Shown here: piece after piece, positions 26,839-35,318 of the stretch
Layout: each line of letters opens with the position of its first letter
Position numbering within the stretch: position 1 is the first letter of the stretch
NCBI RefSeq assembly: GCF_018130165.1
Contig: NZ_JAFCLZ010000029.1
Location: forward strand, 35,892-99,891
Direction of reading: 5' to 3'
DNA: 64,000 nt
From: Bradyrhizobium sp. JYMT SZCCT0180
GTDB taxonomy: Bacteria > Pseudomonadota > Alphaproteobacteria > Rhizobiales > Xanthobacteraceae
Notes under the pieces: model-generated
The model's database searches: none
What the model saw: only the letters and a program-made list of their open reading frames with translations
Told to the model about the DNA's origin: nothing
Translations under genes and position numbers: made by a program

Positions 26839-27204
26839 TGCTTAGTCTCCTAATCGCTACTGCCCCGTTGCCTGTCGCGGTCGTTCAACTTGAGTCGACC
26901 GTTCGGGCCGTGTTCTAAACTCCGTACAAGTACGGCGTCTTTCCTAAAGCCGCCGTCCTTTGTCGGAACCTGCTCCAAGCGCGCAATCGTGATACTAATG
27001 GCTGAGACGCCGCAGACACGCGACCTGGTGATCAAGCCGGAAAATCATTGAATTCGCTCCGGAAATCGTCTTCCCGCGATCGAGCCGGTTGATGTCGCAG
27101 CAGCTTCGCGTTTTACGAGCACGTCTAGACGGTCGTTCGCTGATGTCAGATAATCCGGCGCGACCTCGCGATACGATGATGACCTGCCTGGTCCAATTCC
27201 GCGC
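26839..27204. other. 366-bp divergent intergenic region with a CCGTAC-AA-GTACGG dyad
   Basis: No gene seen. It separates the FixJ-like regulator (minus) from an AraC gene (plus). The one clear structure is the dyad at 26922-26935, two perfect 6-bp arms around AA, suitable as a dimer site for the LuxR-type regulator or for the AraC protein. Confidence 0.4.
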
Positions 27205-28152
27205 ATGAGACCAAACCAGATGATACAGACGGGCGCCTTCGGGCAAAGGCTCGGGCAGATCCTGCATTTGCAGGATGCGCCGCCGTCGCTGATGACGCGG
27301 TCACTGCGCGGTGTGCAGCTCGCATTCACCGAAACCCGAAATGACGACCCCGTGCCGGGTCTTTCCGGCTCGTTCGCGCTTGAGGATGCTTTTCTCGTCA
27401 GCCTGAAACTTCACGATTTCCCGGACTGCGAACTCTGGGAGAATGGCAAGTGCGTGATGAAGGCGGATGTCCCGGCGGGGACGACATATCTTTACGATCT
27501 CAAGCGCGATCCCCGCTATGTGATCGACAAGCCATTCCACTCCCTGTTTTTCTATCTGCCGCGCTCCGCGCTCGACAGCCTCACCGAACAGGCCCGCACG
27601 CCCCGCGTCGGTGAGCTCGCCTGCGATCTTGGTGTCGCCCATGATGACGTGGTCGTCCGTCACATCGGCGCCACGCTGCAGGAAGGCTTGCGCCGGCCGG
27701 GCGAGACCAATCAGCTTTTCGTCGATCACATGATGCTCGCCCTCGCCGCACACGTCGCGCAGGCGTATGGCGGACTGCGTCCCGACGCCAAGCCGACCCG
27801 CGGCGGTCTGGCGCCGTGGCAAATGAGGCGCGCCTGCGAAAGGATCGAGTCCGATCTTGGCGGGAAGATTTCATTGCAGCAAATCGCGGCCGAGTTCGAT
27901 CTGTCGGTCAGCCATTTTTCACGGGCTTTTCGCAGTTCCACCGGCCTGCCGCCGCACCAATGGCTGCTTCGCCAACGGGTGAAGGCGGCCAAGCAGTTGA
28001 TGACCGTCCCCGACCTGTCGCTGTCCGAGATTGCGATATCGGCCGGGTTTGCCAATCAGAGCCACTTTACGCGGGTGTTTTCCGACGTGGTCGGCGTCAG
28101 CCCGGGAGCGTGGCGCCGCGAAGCGCAAAATGCCCCGGAAAGCGAGAATTGA
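27205..28152 (+). CDS. AraC-family regulator
   Basis: The protein has 315 residues. An N-terminal sensor region (about 30-190, with FYLPRSALDSLTEQ) precedes a C-terminal double HTH: SLQQIAAEFDLSVSHFSRAF and SEIAISAGFANQSHFTRVFS, with ending GVSPGAWRRE. It is not closely related to the tandem pair at 21709-23680. It is convergent with the catalase gene; targets are unknown. Confidence 0.9.
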   Translation: MRPNQMIQTGAFGQRLGQILHLQDAPPSLMTRSLRGVQLAFTETRNDDPVPGLSGSFALEDAFLVSLKLHDFPDCELWENGKCVMKADVPAGTTYLYDLKRDPRYVIDKPFHSLFFYLPRSALDSLTEQARTPRVGELACDLGVAHDDVVVRHIGATLQEGLRRPGETNQLFVDHMMLALAAHVAQAYGGLRPDAKPTRGGLAPWQMRRACERIESDLGGKISLQQIAAEFDLSVSHFSRAFRSSTGLPPHQWLLRQRVKAAKQLMTVPDLSLSEIAISAGFANQSHFTRVFSDVVGVSPGAWRREAQNAPESEN

Positions 28153-28178
28153 TCCAGGCCAATGCCAGGCGTAGCGGA

Positions 28179-29237
28179 TCAGCGACGCTTCCCCAGTGAG
28201 ATGACGTAGGCGGCGCGGCGCGCCGCAAAGATCTCGTCGGGCGGATGAGCGATGCCTTCGGCGAGAGTTGCCGGATTGAAGACGGAGGCGTCGCACGCCT
28301 CGTCGGCTTCAACACCGGTGATAACGATCGTACCCAGCCGCACCGATTCGCGGGCATCCTCATTCGGCCATCGGCTGGTCACGTCCATGACGGGATCGCC
28401 GGGACGGTCGAGCAGCGCCATCACATTGAGCCGGACACCGCCTTTGGCGATCCGGTTCTTGAGATCGTCGTAAAGGAAATCGGCCGACTTCACCCTCGCC
28501 TCGTCCCCGGTCAGCGTGACGTCTCCGCCGACTGGCGCGACCTTGAACTTGATAAACCGCGTCTCGCCGCTCGAACTCGTCGCGGGAAAGGCGTGCACGC
28601 CCCAATAGGTCGTGCCGGAAAAACTTCCGGACAGCGGAAGCGCGGCGATGTAGTTGGCCTGATGCAGCGTTTCGGGATTGGCGGCGGAGAATGCCTTGAG
28701 CTTCCTCATGTTCGGCTTGCCGCTTGGTCCCGGCATGCGCGCCTTGAGGTAAGCCAGCATCTGGTCGAGCGTCCTCGCAAAATGCACCGGAGCGCTTTGC
28801 AGGAGCATGTCCGAGCGATGATCTTGGCCGCCGAGCCTGAAGCTGAAGCCGCGCAGCACGCCGCTGTCGAGTTCCGCTACTTTGGGATCGCCGCCGCTCA
28901 CCGAGAAGCGCGCCAGCACGCGTGATGGCTTTGTGAAGCTTTGCGATCTCGTTACTTCCGGCGCATGGTCCGACGGAATATAGGTGCCGCGAACGCATCG
29001 GCCCTCACCAAAGCTCGCGCGTACCCTTGAGCGTACCCTTGGCGGATGACCGGCTAGCGCGTTCAGGGCGTCGACGATGGACGCGGGTGTGGCCGCGCCG
29101 GCTGGGAACTGGACCACGGCGGGACCCTGGGTTTGAGCACTCGGAGCGCATTTTAGGCGCTGTGCATATCGGGCGTCTTTCCCAAAGCGACCATCTATTG
29201 TCCGATCCTGCGCCCCATCCCCACTGCACAGGCTCAT
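28179..29237 (-). CDS. catalase-related peroxidase (SrpA-like)
   Basis: The protein has up to 352 residues. From about residue 40 it matches small haem catalase-peroxidases of the SrpA group: GTYIPSDHAPEVTRSQSF, RFSVSGGDPKVAE, GFSFRLGG, FARTLDQMLAYLKAR, YWGVHAF, and the proximal haem region FLYDDLKNRIAKG. The ending FNPATLAEGIAHPPDEIF is typical. SrpA proteins are often periplasmic, but here the first 40 residues do not form a convincing signal peptide, so the start may be wrong or the 5' end damaged. Divergent from an ECF sigma factor, a common regulatory pairing. Confidence 0.82.
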   Translation of the reverse strand: MSLCSGDGAQDRTIDGRFGKDARYAQRLKCAPSAQTQGPAVVQFPAGAATPASIVDALNALAGHPPRVRSRVRASFGEGRCVRGTYIPSDHAPEVTRSQSFTKPSRVLARFSVSGGDPKVAELDSGVLRGFSFRLGGQDHRSDMLLQSAPVHFARTLDQMLAYLKARMPGPSGKPNMRKLKAFSAANPETLHQANYIAALPLSGSFSGTTYWGVHAFPATSSSGETRFIKFKVAPVGGDVTLTGDEARVKSADFLYDDLKNRIAKGGVRLNVMALLDRPGDPVMDVTSRWPNEDARESVRLGTIVITGVEADEACDASVFNPATLAEGIAHPPDEIFAARRAAYVISLGKRR

Positions 29238-29343
29238 TCACCCTAGACCAGGGGATTAGAAGCACGCACCCCTCGTAGGGTAGCGCAAACGACTCCATGC
29301 GACGCATCCTCAGCGCCATCGCGTCAAGAAAATGGAGAGGACG

Positions 29344-30156
29344 ATGCAGGTAAGCGAGTGGCGGCAAGCAGCGGAGAAGCCTGTTTCATTGCCTGATCGG
29401 TGCCGGGACGAAGTCCCTTTTCACGGCTCCCTGCCGACTTCTCCGGCCGCGATCCTGCCTGACTTCATCGGCAAGAACCGCAAGTGCCTGGCCGGGCAAT
29501 CCGATGCGATCAACGATGGCAGGCTGGCCTATGCCACCTGCCATGCGACGGAGGCGGAGGAAAGCATCTCCGACGAGATGCTTCTCAAGAGCGTTGCGGA
29601 GGGTGACAAGACCGCGATGCACATCATGTTCGCCCGTCACCGCGCCAGAGTACTTCACTTCATCAAGCGGACGGTCCGTAATCCGGGCATTGCCGAGGAT
29701 CTCGTCAGCCAGGTATTCCTCGACGTCTGGCGCTCCGCAAATAGGTTCGAATATCGCGCGCGGGTTTCCACATGGCTGCTCTCGATAGCCCGGTTCAAGG
29801 CGATCAACTCGCTCCGAGAGCGCATTCACGAGAGCATCGATCAGGACGATGTGCACGGAATCGCAGATGCCGGTGACACGCCGGAAATCGCGCTCGATCG
29901 AAAGCAAACCAACAGCATTTTGCGCGCATGCATCGCCAGGCTGTCTCCTGCCCATCGCGAAATCATCGACATGGTCTACGAGCGCGAGAATTCGCCTGCC
30001 GAAGTGAGCGAGATGCTCGATATTCCTCTTGCCACCGTGAAGAGCCGAATGTTTTACGCGCGCAAGCAACTTGCGAGCATGCTCGTGAATGCCGGTTTCG
30101 AGGTCCCAACATCAACAAGGCGGGGAAAGCAAAGTCATCTGGCCGCCTGCATCTAA
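29344..30156 (+). CDS. ECF-type RNA polymerase sigma factor
   Basis: The protein has 270 residues from ATG 29344 (GGAGAGG upstream; ATG 29332 is an alternative). An 80-residue N-terminal extension precedes region 2 (SDEMLLKSVAEGDKTAMHIM to DVWRSANRFEYRA) and region 4 (RLSPAHREIIDMVYERENSP then AEVSEMLDIPLATVKSRMFY). The extension is not part of the ECF fold. There is no anti-sigma gene next door; the divergent catalase gene is the likely target, as in other alphaproteobacterial sigma-catalase pairs. The sigma may sense oxidative stress by an unknown route. Confidence 0.88.
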   Translation: MQVSEWRQAAEKPVSLPDRCRDEVPFHGSLPTSPAAILPDFIGKNRKCLAGQSDAINDGRLAYATCHATEAEESISDEMLLKSVAEGDKTAMHIMFARHRARVLHFIKRTVRNPGIAEDLVSQVFLDVWRSANRFEYRARVSTWLLSIARFKAINSLRERIHESIDQDDVHGIADAGDTPEIALDRKQTNSILRACIARLSPAHREIIDMVYERENSPAEVSEMLDIPLATVKSRMFYARKQLASMLVNAGFEVPTSTRRGKQSHLAACI

Positions 30157-30307
30157 AGTGCGGGCACAGCTATCGGCACTGATGCCTTTCCCGGCCCGCT
30201 CCCTGCGACGCGTCAAGGGAGGCGGGCTCGAGCTGCGAACATCACGCGGCGACGCAGCAATTGCGGCCGCGAACGCTGCTATCGCGATCAACCGCCCGGC
30301 AAAGCCG

Positions 30308-30336
30308 TTGACATTCCAGCGCATTGTCAAAATACT
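30308..30336 (+). promoter_or_regulatory. promoter TTGACA-N17-AATACT with overlapping TTGACA/TGTCAA dyad
   Basis: A consensus -35 box (30308-30313) is 17 bp from AATACT (30331-30336), 36 bp before the start of the binding-protein gene. The -35 box is also one arm of a perfect 6-bp dyad, TTGACA-N11-TGTCAA (30308-30330), so a repressor bound there would block polymerase. A TATAAT at 30341 is an alternative -10 without a good -35. Confidence 0.5.
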
Positions 30337-30371
30337 CGGCTATAATAAAGAAAAATCGATGGGAGGACACG

Positions 30372-31682
30372 ATGCCCACTTCACGCAGAACACTGCTGAA
30401 GACTTCTGCGGCTGCGGCCGCCGCATTCAGCTTCGATTGGACACGTGCCCAGGCGCAAGCCGAAACGGTACGCATCGGCCTGATCTACGACTTGACCGGC
30501 CCCTTTGCAGCCGGTGGATCGGTTGCCTCCTCGATCGGCGCGCAGATCGCCATCGATCTCGTCAACGAAAAGGGCGGCATCGGCGGCAAGTACAAGGTCG
30601 CCGCCGTCGCCGCCGATTCCCAGAGCAAGCCGGAGGTCGCGATCAATGAGGCGGTGCGCCTGATCGACCAGGAGAAGATCGACATCATCAACGGCGTCTA
30701 TGCGAGCTCGCATGCGGTGCCGCTCTCGGCCAAGGTCGAGCAGCAGAAAAAGATCCTCTGGATCACGACCGCGGTCTCGACCGCTGTGTTCAAGGACAAG
30801 AACCTGCAATACGTCTTCCGCGCCCAGATTCATTCCGATCAGTACGGCCAGGCCTTCGCCGGCTTCATCGCCGAGCATGCCAAAGCAAAGCTCGGGATGG
30901 AGCCCAAGGACGTCAAGGTCGCGCTGATCCACGAGGATGGCCCCTATGGTGTCGGGGTCGCCGCCGCCGACGAGGCCTATTCCAAGGAGGCCGGCCTTCA
31001 GATCGTGCTCCGCGAGGGTTATTCGGCATCCGCGCCCGACCTTTCGGTGCTGGTGACCAAACTCAAGCGTGCGAGGCCCGACGTGATCTCTCACGCGGGA
31101 TACAATCCTGATATCACGCTGTTCCTGCGCCAGGCGCGCGAGAGCGGCCTCAAGTTCAAGATGCTGTTCGGCGCCGGCGCGGGCTACAGCCAGCTCGACA
31201 AGCTGCGCGCTACCTTCGCCGCGGACATCGACAATTTCTGCAACATCGATCCGGTGCCGGCGCAACTGCTCGACGCCACCAAACTGGCGCCCGGCATCGG
31301 TGATCTCACCAAGACAATGGTGACACGCTATAAAGAGAAGACCAACGCGACCGACGTGCCGCCGCACTGCTCGATGGGCTTCAACCAGACCTGGATCCTG
31401 CTCAACAGCGTGCTGCCCGTCGCCAAGGACAAATACGGCGGCTTCGATCCCGATGCGATTCGCAAGGCGGCGCTCGACGTCGACATCCCGCCAGGCGGCA
31501 CGATCCAGGGCTATGGCGTGAAATTCTTCAAGCCGGGCACGCCGATGTCCGGACAGAACGAGCGTTCGACCCCGGTCGTGATGCAGAATGCCGGTGAGCA
31601 CATCTCGGTGGTTTGGCCGACCAATATCAGGACGCAGGACCCGGTGTTCCCGCTGCCGAAATCGTCGGTCTACGCTTCGTAG
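30372..31682 (+). CDS. branched-chain amino-acid-type ABC transporter binding protein
   Basis: The protein has 436 residues from ATG 30372 (GGGAGGACACG). A twin-arginine-like signal, SRRTLLKTSAAAAAA, is followed by a mature LivJ-type periplasmic domain: RIGLIYDLTGPFAAGG near residue 33, NEKGGIGG, and WITTAVSTAVF in the hinge region. No permease or ATPase follows directly; the LivHMGF set lies 3.6 kb downstream. It may therefore be an alternative binding protein for that transporter. Ligands of this family include amides, aromatic acids and short-chain acids, so leucine should not be assumed. Confidence 0.9.
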   Translation: MPTSRRTLLKTSAAAAAAFSFDWTRAQAQAETVRIGLIYDLTGPFAAGGSVASSIGAQIAIDLVNEKGGIGGKYKVAAVAADSQSKPEVAINEAVRLIDQEKIDIINGVYASSHAVPLSAKVEQQKKILWITTAVSTAVFKDKNLQYVFRAQIHSDQYGQAFAGFIAEHAKAKLGMEPKDVKVALIHEDGPYGVGVAAADEAYSKEAGLQIVLREGYSASAPDLSVLVTKLKRARPDVISHAGYNPDITLFLRQARESGLKFKMLFGAGAGYSQLDKLRATFAADIDNFCNIDPVPAQLLDATKLAPGIGDLTKTMVTRYKEKTNATDVPPHCSMGFNQTWILLNSVLPVAKDKYGGFDPDAIRKAALDVDIPPGGTIQGYGVKFFKPGTPMSGQNERSTPVVMQNAGEHISVVWPTNIRTQDPVFPLPKSSVYAS

Positions 31683-31688
31683 CGTATT

Positions 31689-32168
31689 CTATCGGGGGCT
31701 TGTCCGATCAAGGGCGTCGGCGCGGGGTTGCTGTCCCGGGCCGTGCTCGCGCGCGATGAAATCCTCGAGCCATAGCGGTTCATTGCCCTCGACGGGAACG
31801 CGCGTCGACTGCAGGGGTCTCGTCCAGTTGCAGGCTTGCGGGTGATAGAACACCTCGCGACCACCCTTCGCCAGGATGGCGAAGAAAACATAGCGCTGCC
31901 CAGGCTGAAAAAAGAACTCGCACTCCAGCGTTGCGTAGACGTCCATCAACTTGATGGTGCGAGCGAGCCTTTCACCGCCTTTCCACGCGCGCTCGACCTC
32001 GATGAGCCATGCGTGCTGGTCCGCGCGGACGACCTTGCCGGCAAACACATATTGGGCGCGGTCGAAGCCGGCTTCGGGAGAGACGGGATCGCAGGAACAT
32101 GCATATGCAGCGCCCGCGCCCCACATCCAAGAGATAAACAGGACCAGCAGCCTCATCAGATTCGTCAT
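31689..32168 (-). CDS. secreted protein with TIMP/NTR-like N-terminal Cys-x-Cys
   Basis: The protein has 159 residues. A signal peptide (about 1-23, ending GAGAAYA) is followed immediately by CSCDPVSPEAGFDRAQYVF and AGKVVRA, the pattern of TIMP/netrin-like (NTR) domains, in which the N-terminal Cys of C-x-C coordinates metal. Two more Cys occur in ATLECEFF and HPQACNWTR, allowing two disulfides. In animals TIMPs inhibit metalloproteases; bacterial versions are uncharacterised. It is convergent with the binding-protein gene. Confidence 0.7.
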   Translation of the reverse strand: MTNLMRLLVLFISWMWGAGAAYACSCDPVSPEAGFDRAQYVFAGKVVRADQHAWLIEVERAWKGGERLARTIKLMDVYATLECEFFFQPGQRYVFFAILAKGGREVFYHPQACNWTRPLQSTRVPVEGNEPLWLEDFIAREHGPGQQPRADALDRTSPR

Positions 32169-32214
32169 CGGAACCTCCTGGCAGCCCGCAGGAAGCGGGG
32201 CGTGGGAGATCAGC

Positions 32215-33384
32215 CTACAGCGTCACTCTCCGGCCCTCTTCGGCGGCCCAATAGCCGGCGTAGTTGACCTTGATCGTCTCAAAGGCCAGCGCGAGATCTG
32301 ACAGTGGCTGCCTTCCCGTCGCGACGCATTCCATGAAATCCTGGATTTCCTGCAGGTAGCCGCGCGTCCATTCTTCCTCGAGGCAGACATATTGCCAGCC
32401 GGTCTTGCGATCGACCTTTTCGGTGATGTAGACGCTGGCGAGCTTTTCCTCGGATGTCTGGTAGCTCATCATGTGGTTGTTCGGCGTGATGTTGGCGAAC
32501 AGGGCGCCGCCGCTGGTATAGGTCTCGATCAAATTGCGCACGCCGCCCGCGATCATGTCGCCGGAAAATATCGTCGCCTTGGTGCCGTCGGAAAAAGTAG
32601 TGGTCAGCGTACCCCAGTCCTCGACGTCGACCGGATTGGACTTGATGACGCCGCGTTCGTTCGACCGCAGGCATGCCGCGACGTTGCCGACGTCGCAGGT
32701 CACGCTGGCGACGCTGACTACCTCACCCCGTGCCTTCGCCTCGACCTGCTTCAGATAGAGCACCGCCGAAAGCGGGTGACATCCCATCCGGATCAGCGAA
32801 CCGCCTCCGGTCATCGCCCATTGCGCGGCATGCGCCGCATGCGAGCCAGAGTGGCTCTCCTCGCCTTTCATGAACAGGATCTTATCCCCTGTGGCACGGA
32901 GGATCTCCACGGTCTTGGTCACCGCGGGCGCATAGATCCAATCCTCCGCATACATGAAGAGCTTGCCGGTCTTCTCGATCGCCGCGCGCGTGCGCTCCAT
33001 TTCCTCCAGCACGCGCTTGTACATCAACGCTTTCGGCACATGCTTGCCGATGGGCGCCTTGTCGCCGTCCTGCCCGAAATAGCCCGCGAACGGCTTTTCG
33101 CAGACGACATGTTTGCCGGCCTGCATCGCCTCGACAATCATCGAGGCGTGCAGATTGGGCGGCGTGCAGATGTCGATGACATCGAGCTCGCCATCGGCGA
33201 TCAAATCGCGAAAACTGCGATACGCCGTCGGGATCTGGTGCCGGCGGGCGAACTCAAGGACATGATCGCCCCTCGCCGCGACGGCCCGGACCTCGACATC
33301 CAGGCCGTAGACGCGCTTGTACGCATACATATGCAGCTCGGACACAAAGCCGCAGCCGGCCAGACCGACCCTGATCTTTGCCAT
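32215..33384 (-). CDS. Gfo/Idh/MocA-family NAD(P)-dependent oxidoreductase
   Basis: The protein has 389 residues from ATG 33384 (TGGAGGTATCCGCC); the longer open frame to 33642 is not coding-like. The Rossmann start RVGLAGCGFVSELHM and the signature VVCEKPFAGY, whose Lys is catalytic, are clear. A C-terminal alpha/beta domain includes GSLIRMGCHPLSAVLYLK with the catalytic His. Family members oxidise sugars, inositols or related polyols. It sits between two Liv-type binding-protein genes, so it may act on the imported compound. Confidence 0.9.
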   Translation of the reverse strand: MAKIRVGLAGCGFVSELHMYAYKRVYGLDVEVRAVAARGDHVLEFARRHQIPTAYRSFRDLIADGELDVIDICTPPNLHASMIVEAMQAGKHVVCEKPFAGYFGQDGDKAPIGKHVPKALMYKRVLEEMERTRAAIEKTGKLFMYAEDWIYAPAVTKTVEILRATGDKILFMKGEESHSGSHAAHAAQWAMTGGGSLIRMGCHPLSAVLYLKQVEAKARGEVVSVASVTCDVGNVAACLRSNERGVIKSNPVDVEDWGTLTTTFSDGTKATIFSGDMIAGGVRNLIETYTSGGALFANITPNNHMMSYQTSEEKLASVYITEKVDRKTGWQYVCLEEEWTRGYLQEIQDFMECVATGRQPLSDLALAFETIKVNYAGYWAAEEGRRVTL

Positions 33385-33928
33385 GGCGGATACCTCCAGT
33401 GGTCGGTCAAGAACGGGCCCTGCTCCCGTGACGGGTAACGTGGCTGCTGCGGAATGAGCCTGACATGAGCGACGTGATTTTCGGCTCGCGATGGTTGTCG
33501 TGTAGCAGCTTTCCTTTTTGCGCCCAATAGTAGGCCCTGGAAGATGCTCACACCACGCCGGACGAGCTTCCTTCGCTTCACGTTGGATTTCGCCCCGACG
33601 GCCGGCCGCCGGTGCGGAGAGCCGCTCGGCCGAGCGAGGCAAAGGCGCTTAGCGAAATAACATTGCTGGCAAATCCCCAACCGCCCTCCAACCGGCCGCC
33701 GGGAATGGGCGATCTCCCCTATCTGCGCCGGCGGCGGGCCTGCGCCACCAGCGGTTGCGGCCGCGTCATTTTCGGATGATCCCCCGAACGTACGGTCCCA
33801 AAGGTTGCATCCGCGTTCCATTGTGGCTTGTGGCCGGGCGGGCTTTAGTTCTAACCTTGCAGCAAGGGCGCCATAGAGCGCGGACAGGCAACAAGAACCA
33901 AACAAAAACAGTATCTTTGGGAGGATCA
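33385..33928. other. 544-bp intergenic region without a supported gene
   Basis: This separates the divergent oxidoreductase and binding-protein genes. Open frames here are extensions or shadows. I saw no convincing RNA gene, repeat or strong palindrome. Promoters for both flanking genes must lie here; the AT-rich stretch nearest the plus-strand gene (33840-33925) is the likeliest place for one. Confidence 0.5.
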
Positions 33929-35185
33929 ATGGAACGCAGGACGCTTCTCGGCGGAACGATCACCGCCGCCGTGCTTGGCCTAACTTTTGGGCTCACCTCA
34001 GCCGCATTCGCCCAACAACCCCCCATCAAGATCGGTATGTCGATGGCGCAAACCGGCGGTCTCGCCGGCGGCGGCAAGGCCTCGCAGCTCGGCATCGAGG
34101 TCTGGCGAGACGACGTCAACGCCAGAGGCGGCCTGCTCGGCCGCAAGGTCGAACTCATCGTCTATGACGACAAATCGAGCGCTTCGGAAACGCCTGCGAT
34201 TTACTCGAAACTGCTGGACGTCGACAAGGTCGATATCCTGTTCGCCCCCTATGCGACCGTGCCGACAGCGCCCTTGATGCCATTGGTCAAGCAGCGCGGC
34301 ATGTTGCTGATGGGCAACTTCTCGTTCCAGGTGAACAGCAAGGTTGGCCACGACATGTGGTTCAACAATGCGCCGTGGGGACCGGCCGACAGCTGGGCGT
34401 CGTCCTTCCTCGATCTTGGCCAGAAGGCCGGCGGCAAGACCATTGCACTGCTCGCGGCGGACCAGGAATTCGCCCAAAATCTGGCCAAGACCGCCAGGGA
34501 GGTCGCGACCAAGCTCGGCATGAAGATCGTGTTCGATCAGGCCTACCCGCCGAGCACCGTGGAGTTCTCCGGCATTCTTCGCGCGCTGAAAGCTGCCAAG
34601 CCCGACATCGTCTATGTGGCGTCCTATCCGCCGGATTCGGCCGGTATTCTGCGTGGCGTGAACGAGATCGGGATCGGCGACAACGTCAAGCTTTTCGGCG
34701 GCGGCATGGTCGGCCTGCAATTCGGCGCGGTCATGGAAAACCTGGGCTCGCTGCTTAACGGCGTCGTCAACTACAATACATGGCTGCCGGAACCGAGCAT
34801 GTACCACGAGGGCACCAAGGCGTTCTTCGAGACCTATACGAAACGCGCCGTGGAAGCCAAGGTCGATCCGCTCGGCTATTATCTGGCGCCCTACGGCTAC
34901 GCCAGCGGTCAAATGATCGAGCAGGCCATCAAGGCCGTGGGTTCGCTCGACCAGAAGGCGCTGGCGAAGTATCTGCGAGAGAACACCCACAAGACCATCG
35001 TCGGGCCGATTACGTTCGCGGCGGACGGCGAGTGGAAGGAAAGCGGCGTCGTGCAGGCCCAGTTCCGCGGGATCGCTGACAAGAACATGGAACAGTTCCG
35101 CAGCTCAGGCAAACAGGTGGTCCTTTTCCCGGACAAAATGAAGTCGGGCACTCTCGTCACTCCCTTTGAGGCCGCCCGAAAGTAA
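33929..35185 (+). CDS. Liv-type ABC transporter binding protein of the LivHMGF operon
   Basis: The protein has 418 residues from ATG 33929 (TTTGGGAGGATCA). A signal peptide covers about 1-28 (ERRTLLGGTITAAVLGLTFG, ending AAFAQQ). The mature part starts IKIGMSMAQTGGLAGGGKAS and shows GLLGRKVELIVYDDKS and LYSKLL-like family features. It is the first gene of a five-gene transport operon; a 10-bp hairpin follows its stop, which often raises expression of the binding protein over the membrane genes. The ligand is unknown; neighbours (P450, BVMO, enoyl-CoA hydratase) suggest a hydrophobic acid rather than an amino acid. Confidence 0.92.
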   Translation: MERRTLLGGTITAAVLGLTFGLTSAAFAQQPPIKIGMSMAQTGGLAGGGKASQLGIEVWRDDVNARGGLLGRKVELIVYDDKSSASETPAIYSKLLDVDKVDILFAPYATVPTAPLMPLVKQRGMLLMGNFSFQVNSKVGHDMWFNNAPWGPADSWASSFLDLGQKAGGKTIALLAADQEFAQNLAKTAREVATKLGMKIVFDQAYPPSTVEFSGILRALKAAKPDIVYVASYPPDSAGILRGVNEIGIGDNVKLFGGGMVGLQFGAVMENLGSLLNGVVNYNTWLPEPSMYHEGTKAFFETYTKRAVEAKVDPLGYYLAPYGYASGQMIEQAIKAVGSLDQKALAKYLRENTHKTIVGPITFAADGEWKESGVVQAQFRGIADKNMEQFRSSGKQVVLFPDKMKSGTLVTPFEAARK

Positions 35186-35210
35186 GCTTCCCGGCTTTTC
35201 ACCGGATCAT

Positions 35211-35237
35211 GGTGCGCTGACAGGGGATCAGCGCACC
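35211..35237 (+). terminator. perfect 10-bp hairpin after the binding-protein gene
   Basis: GGTGCGCTGA (35211-35220) pairs with TCAGCGCACC (35228-35237) around a 7-base loop, 25 bp after the binding-protein stop and 81 bp before livH. There is no U-tract, so it is probably a 3' stabiliser or partial attenuator within the operon. Confidence 0.6.
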
Positions 35238-35318
35238 TGCCTCTTCAAAAAGCGGAATGGGATGGACGGCGTGCGCGAACCGGGCGGCGGCTCAAGGACG
35301 GGCCAAGGGGGATGCTAG

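Noticed and set aside
33385..33928. Extended frames of both flanking genes
   Set aside because: The parts upstream of 33384 and 33929 have no coding features and both genes have good starts after them.
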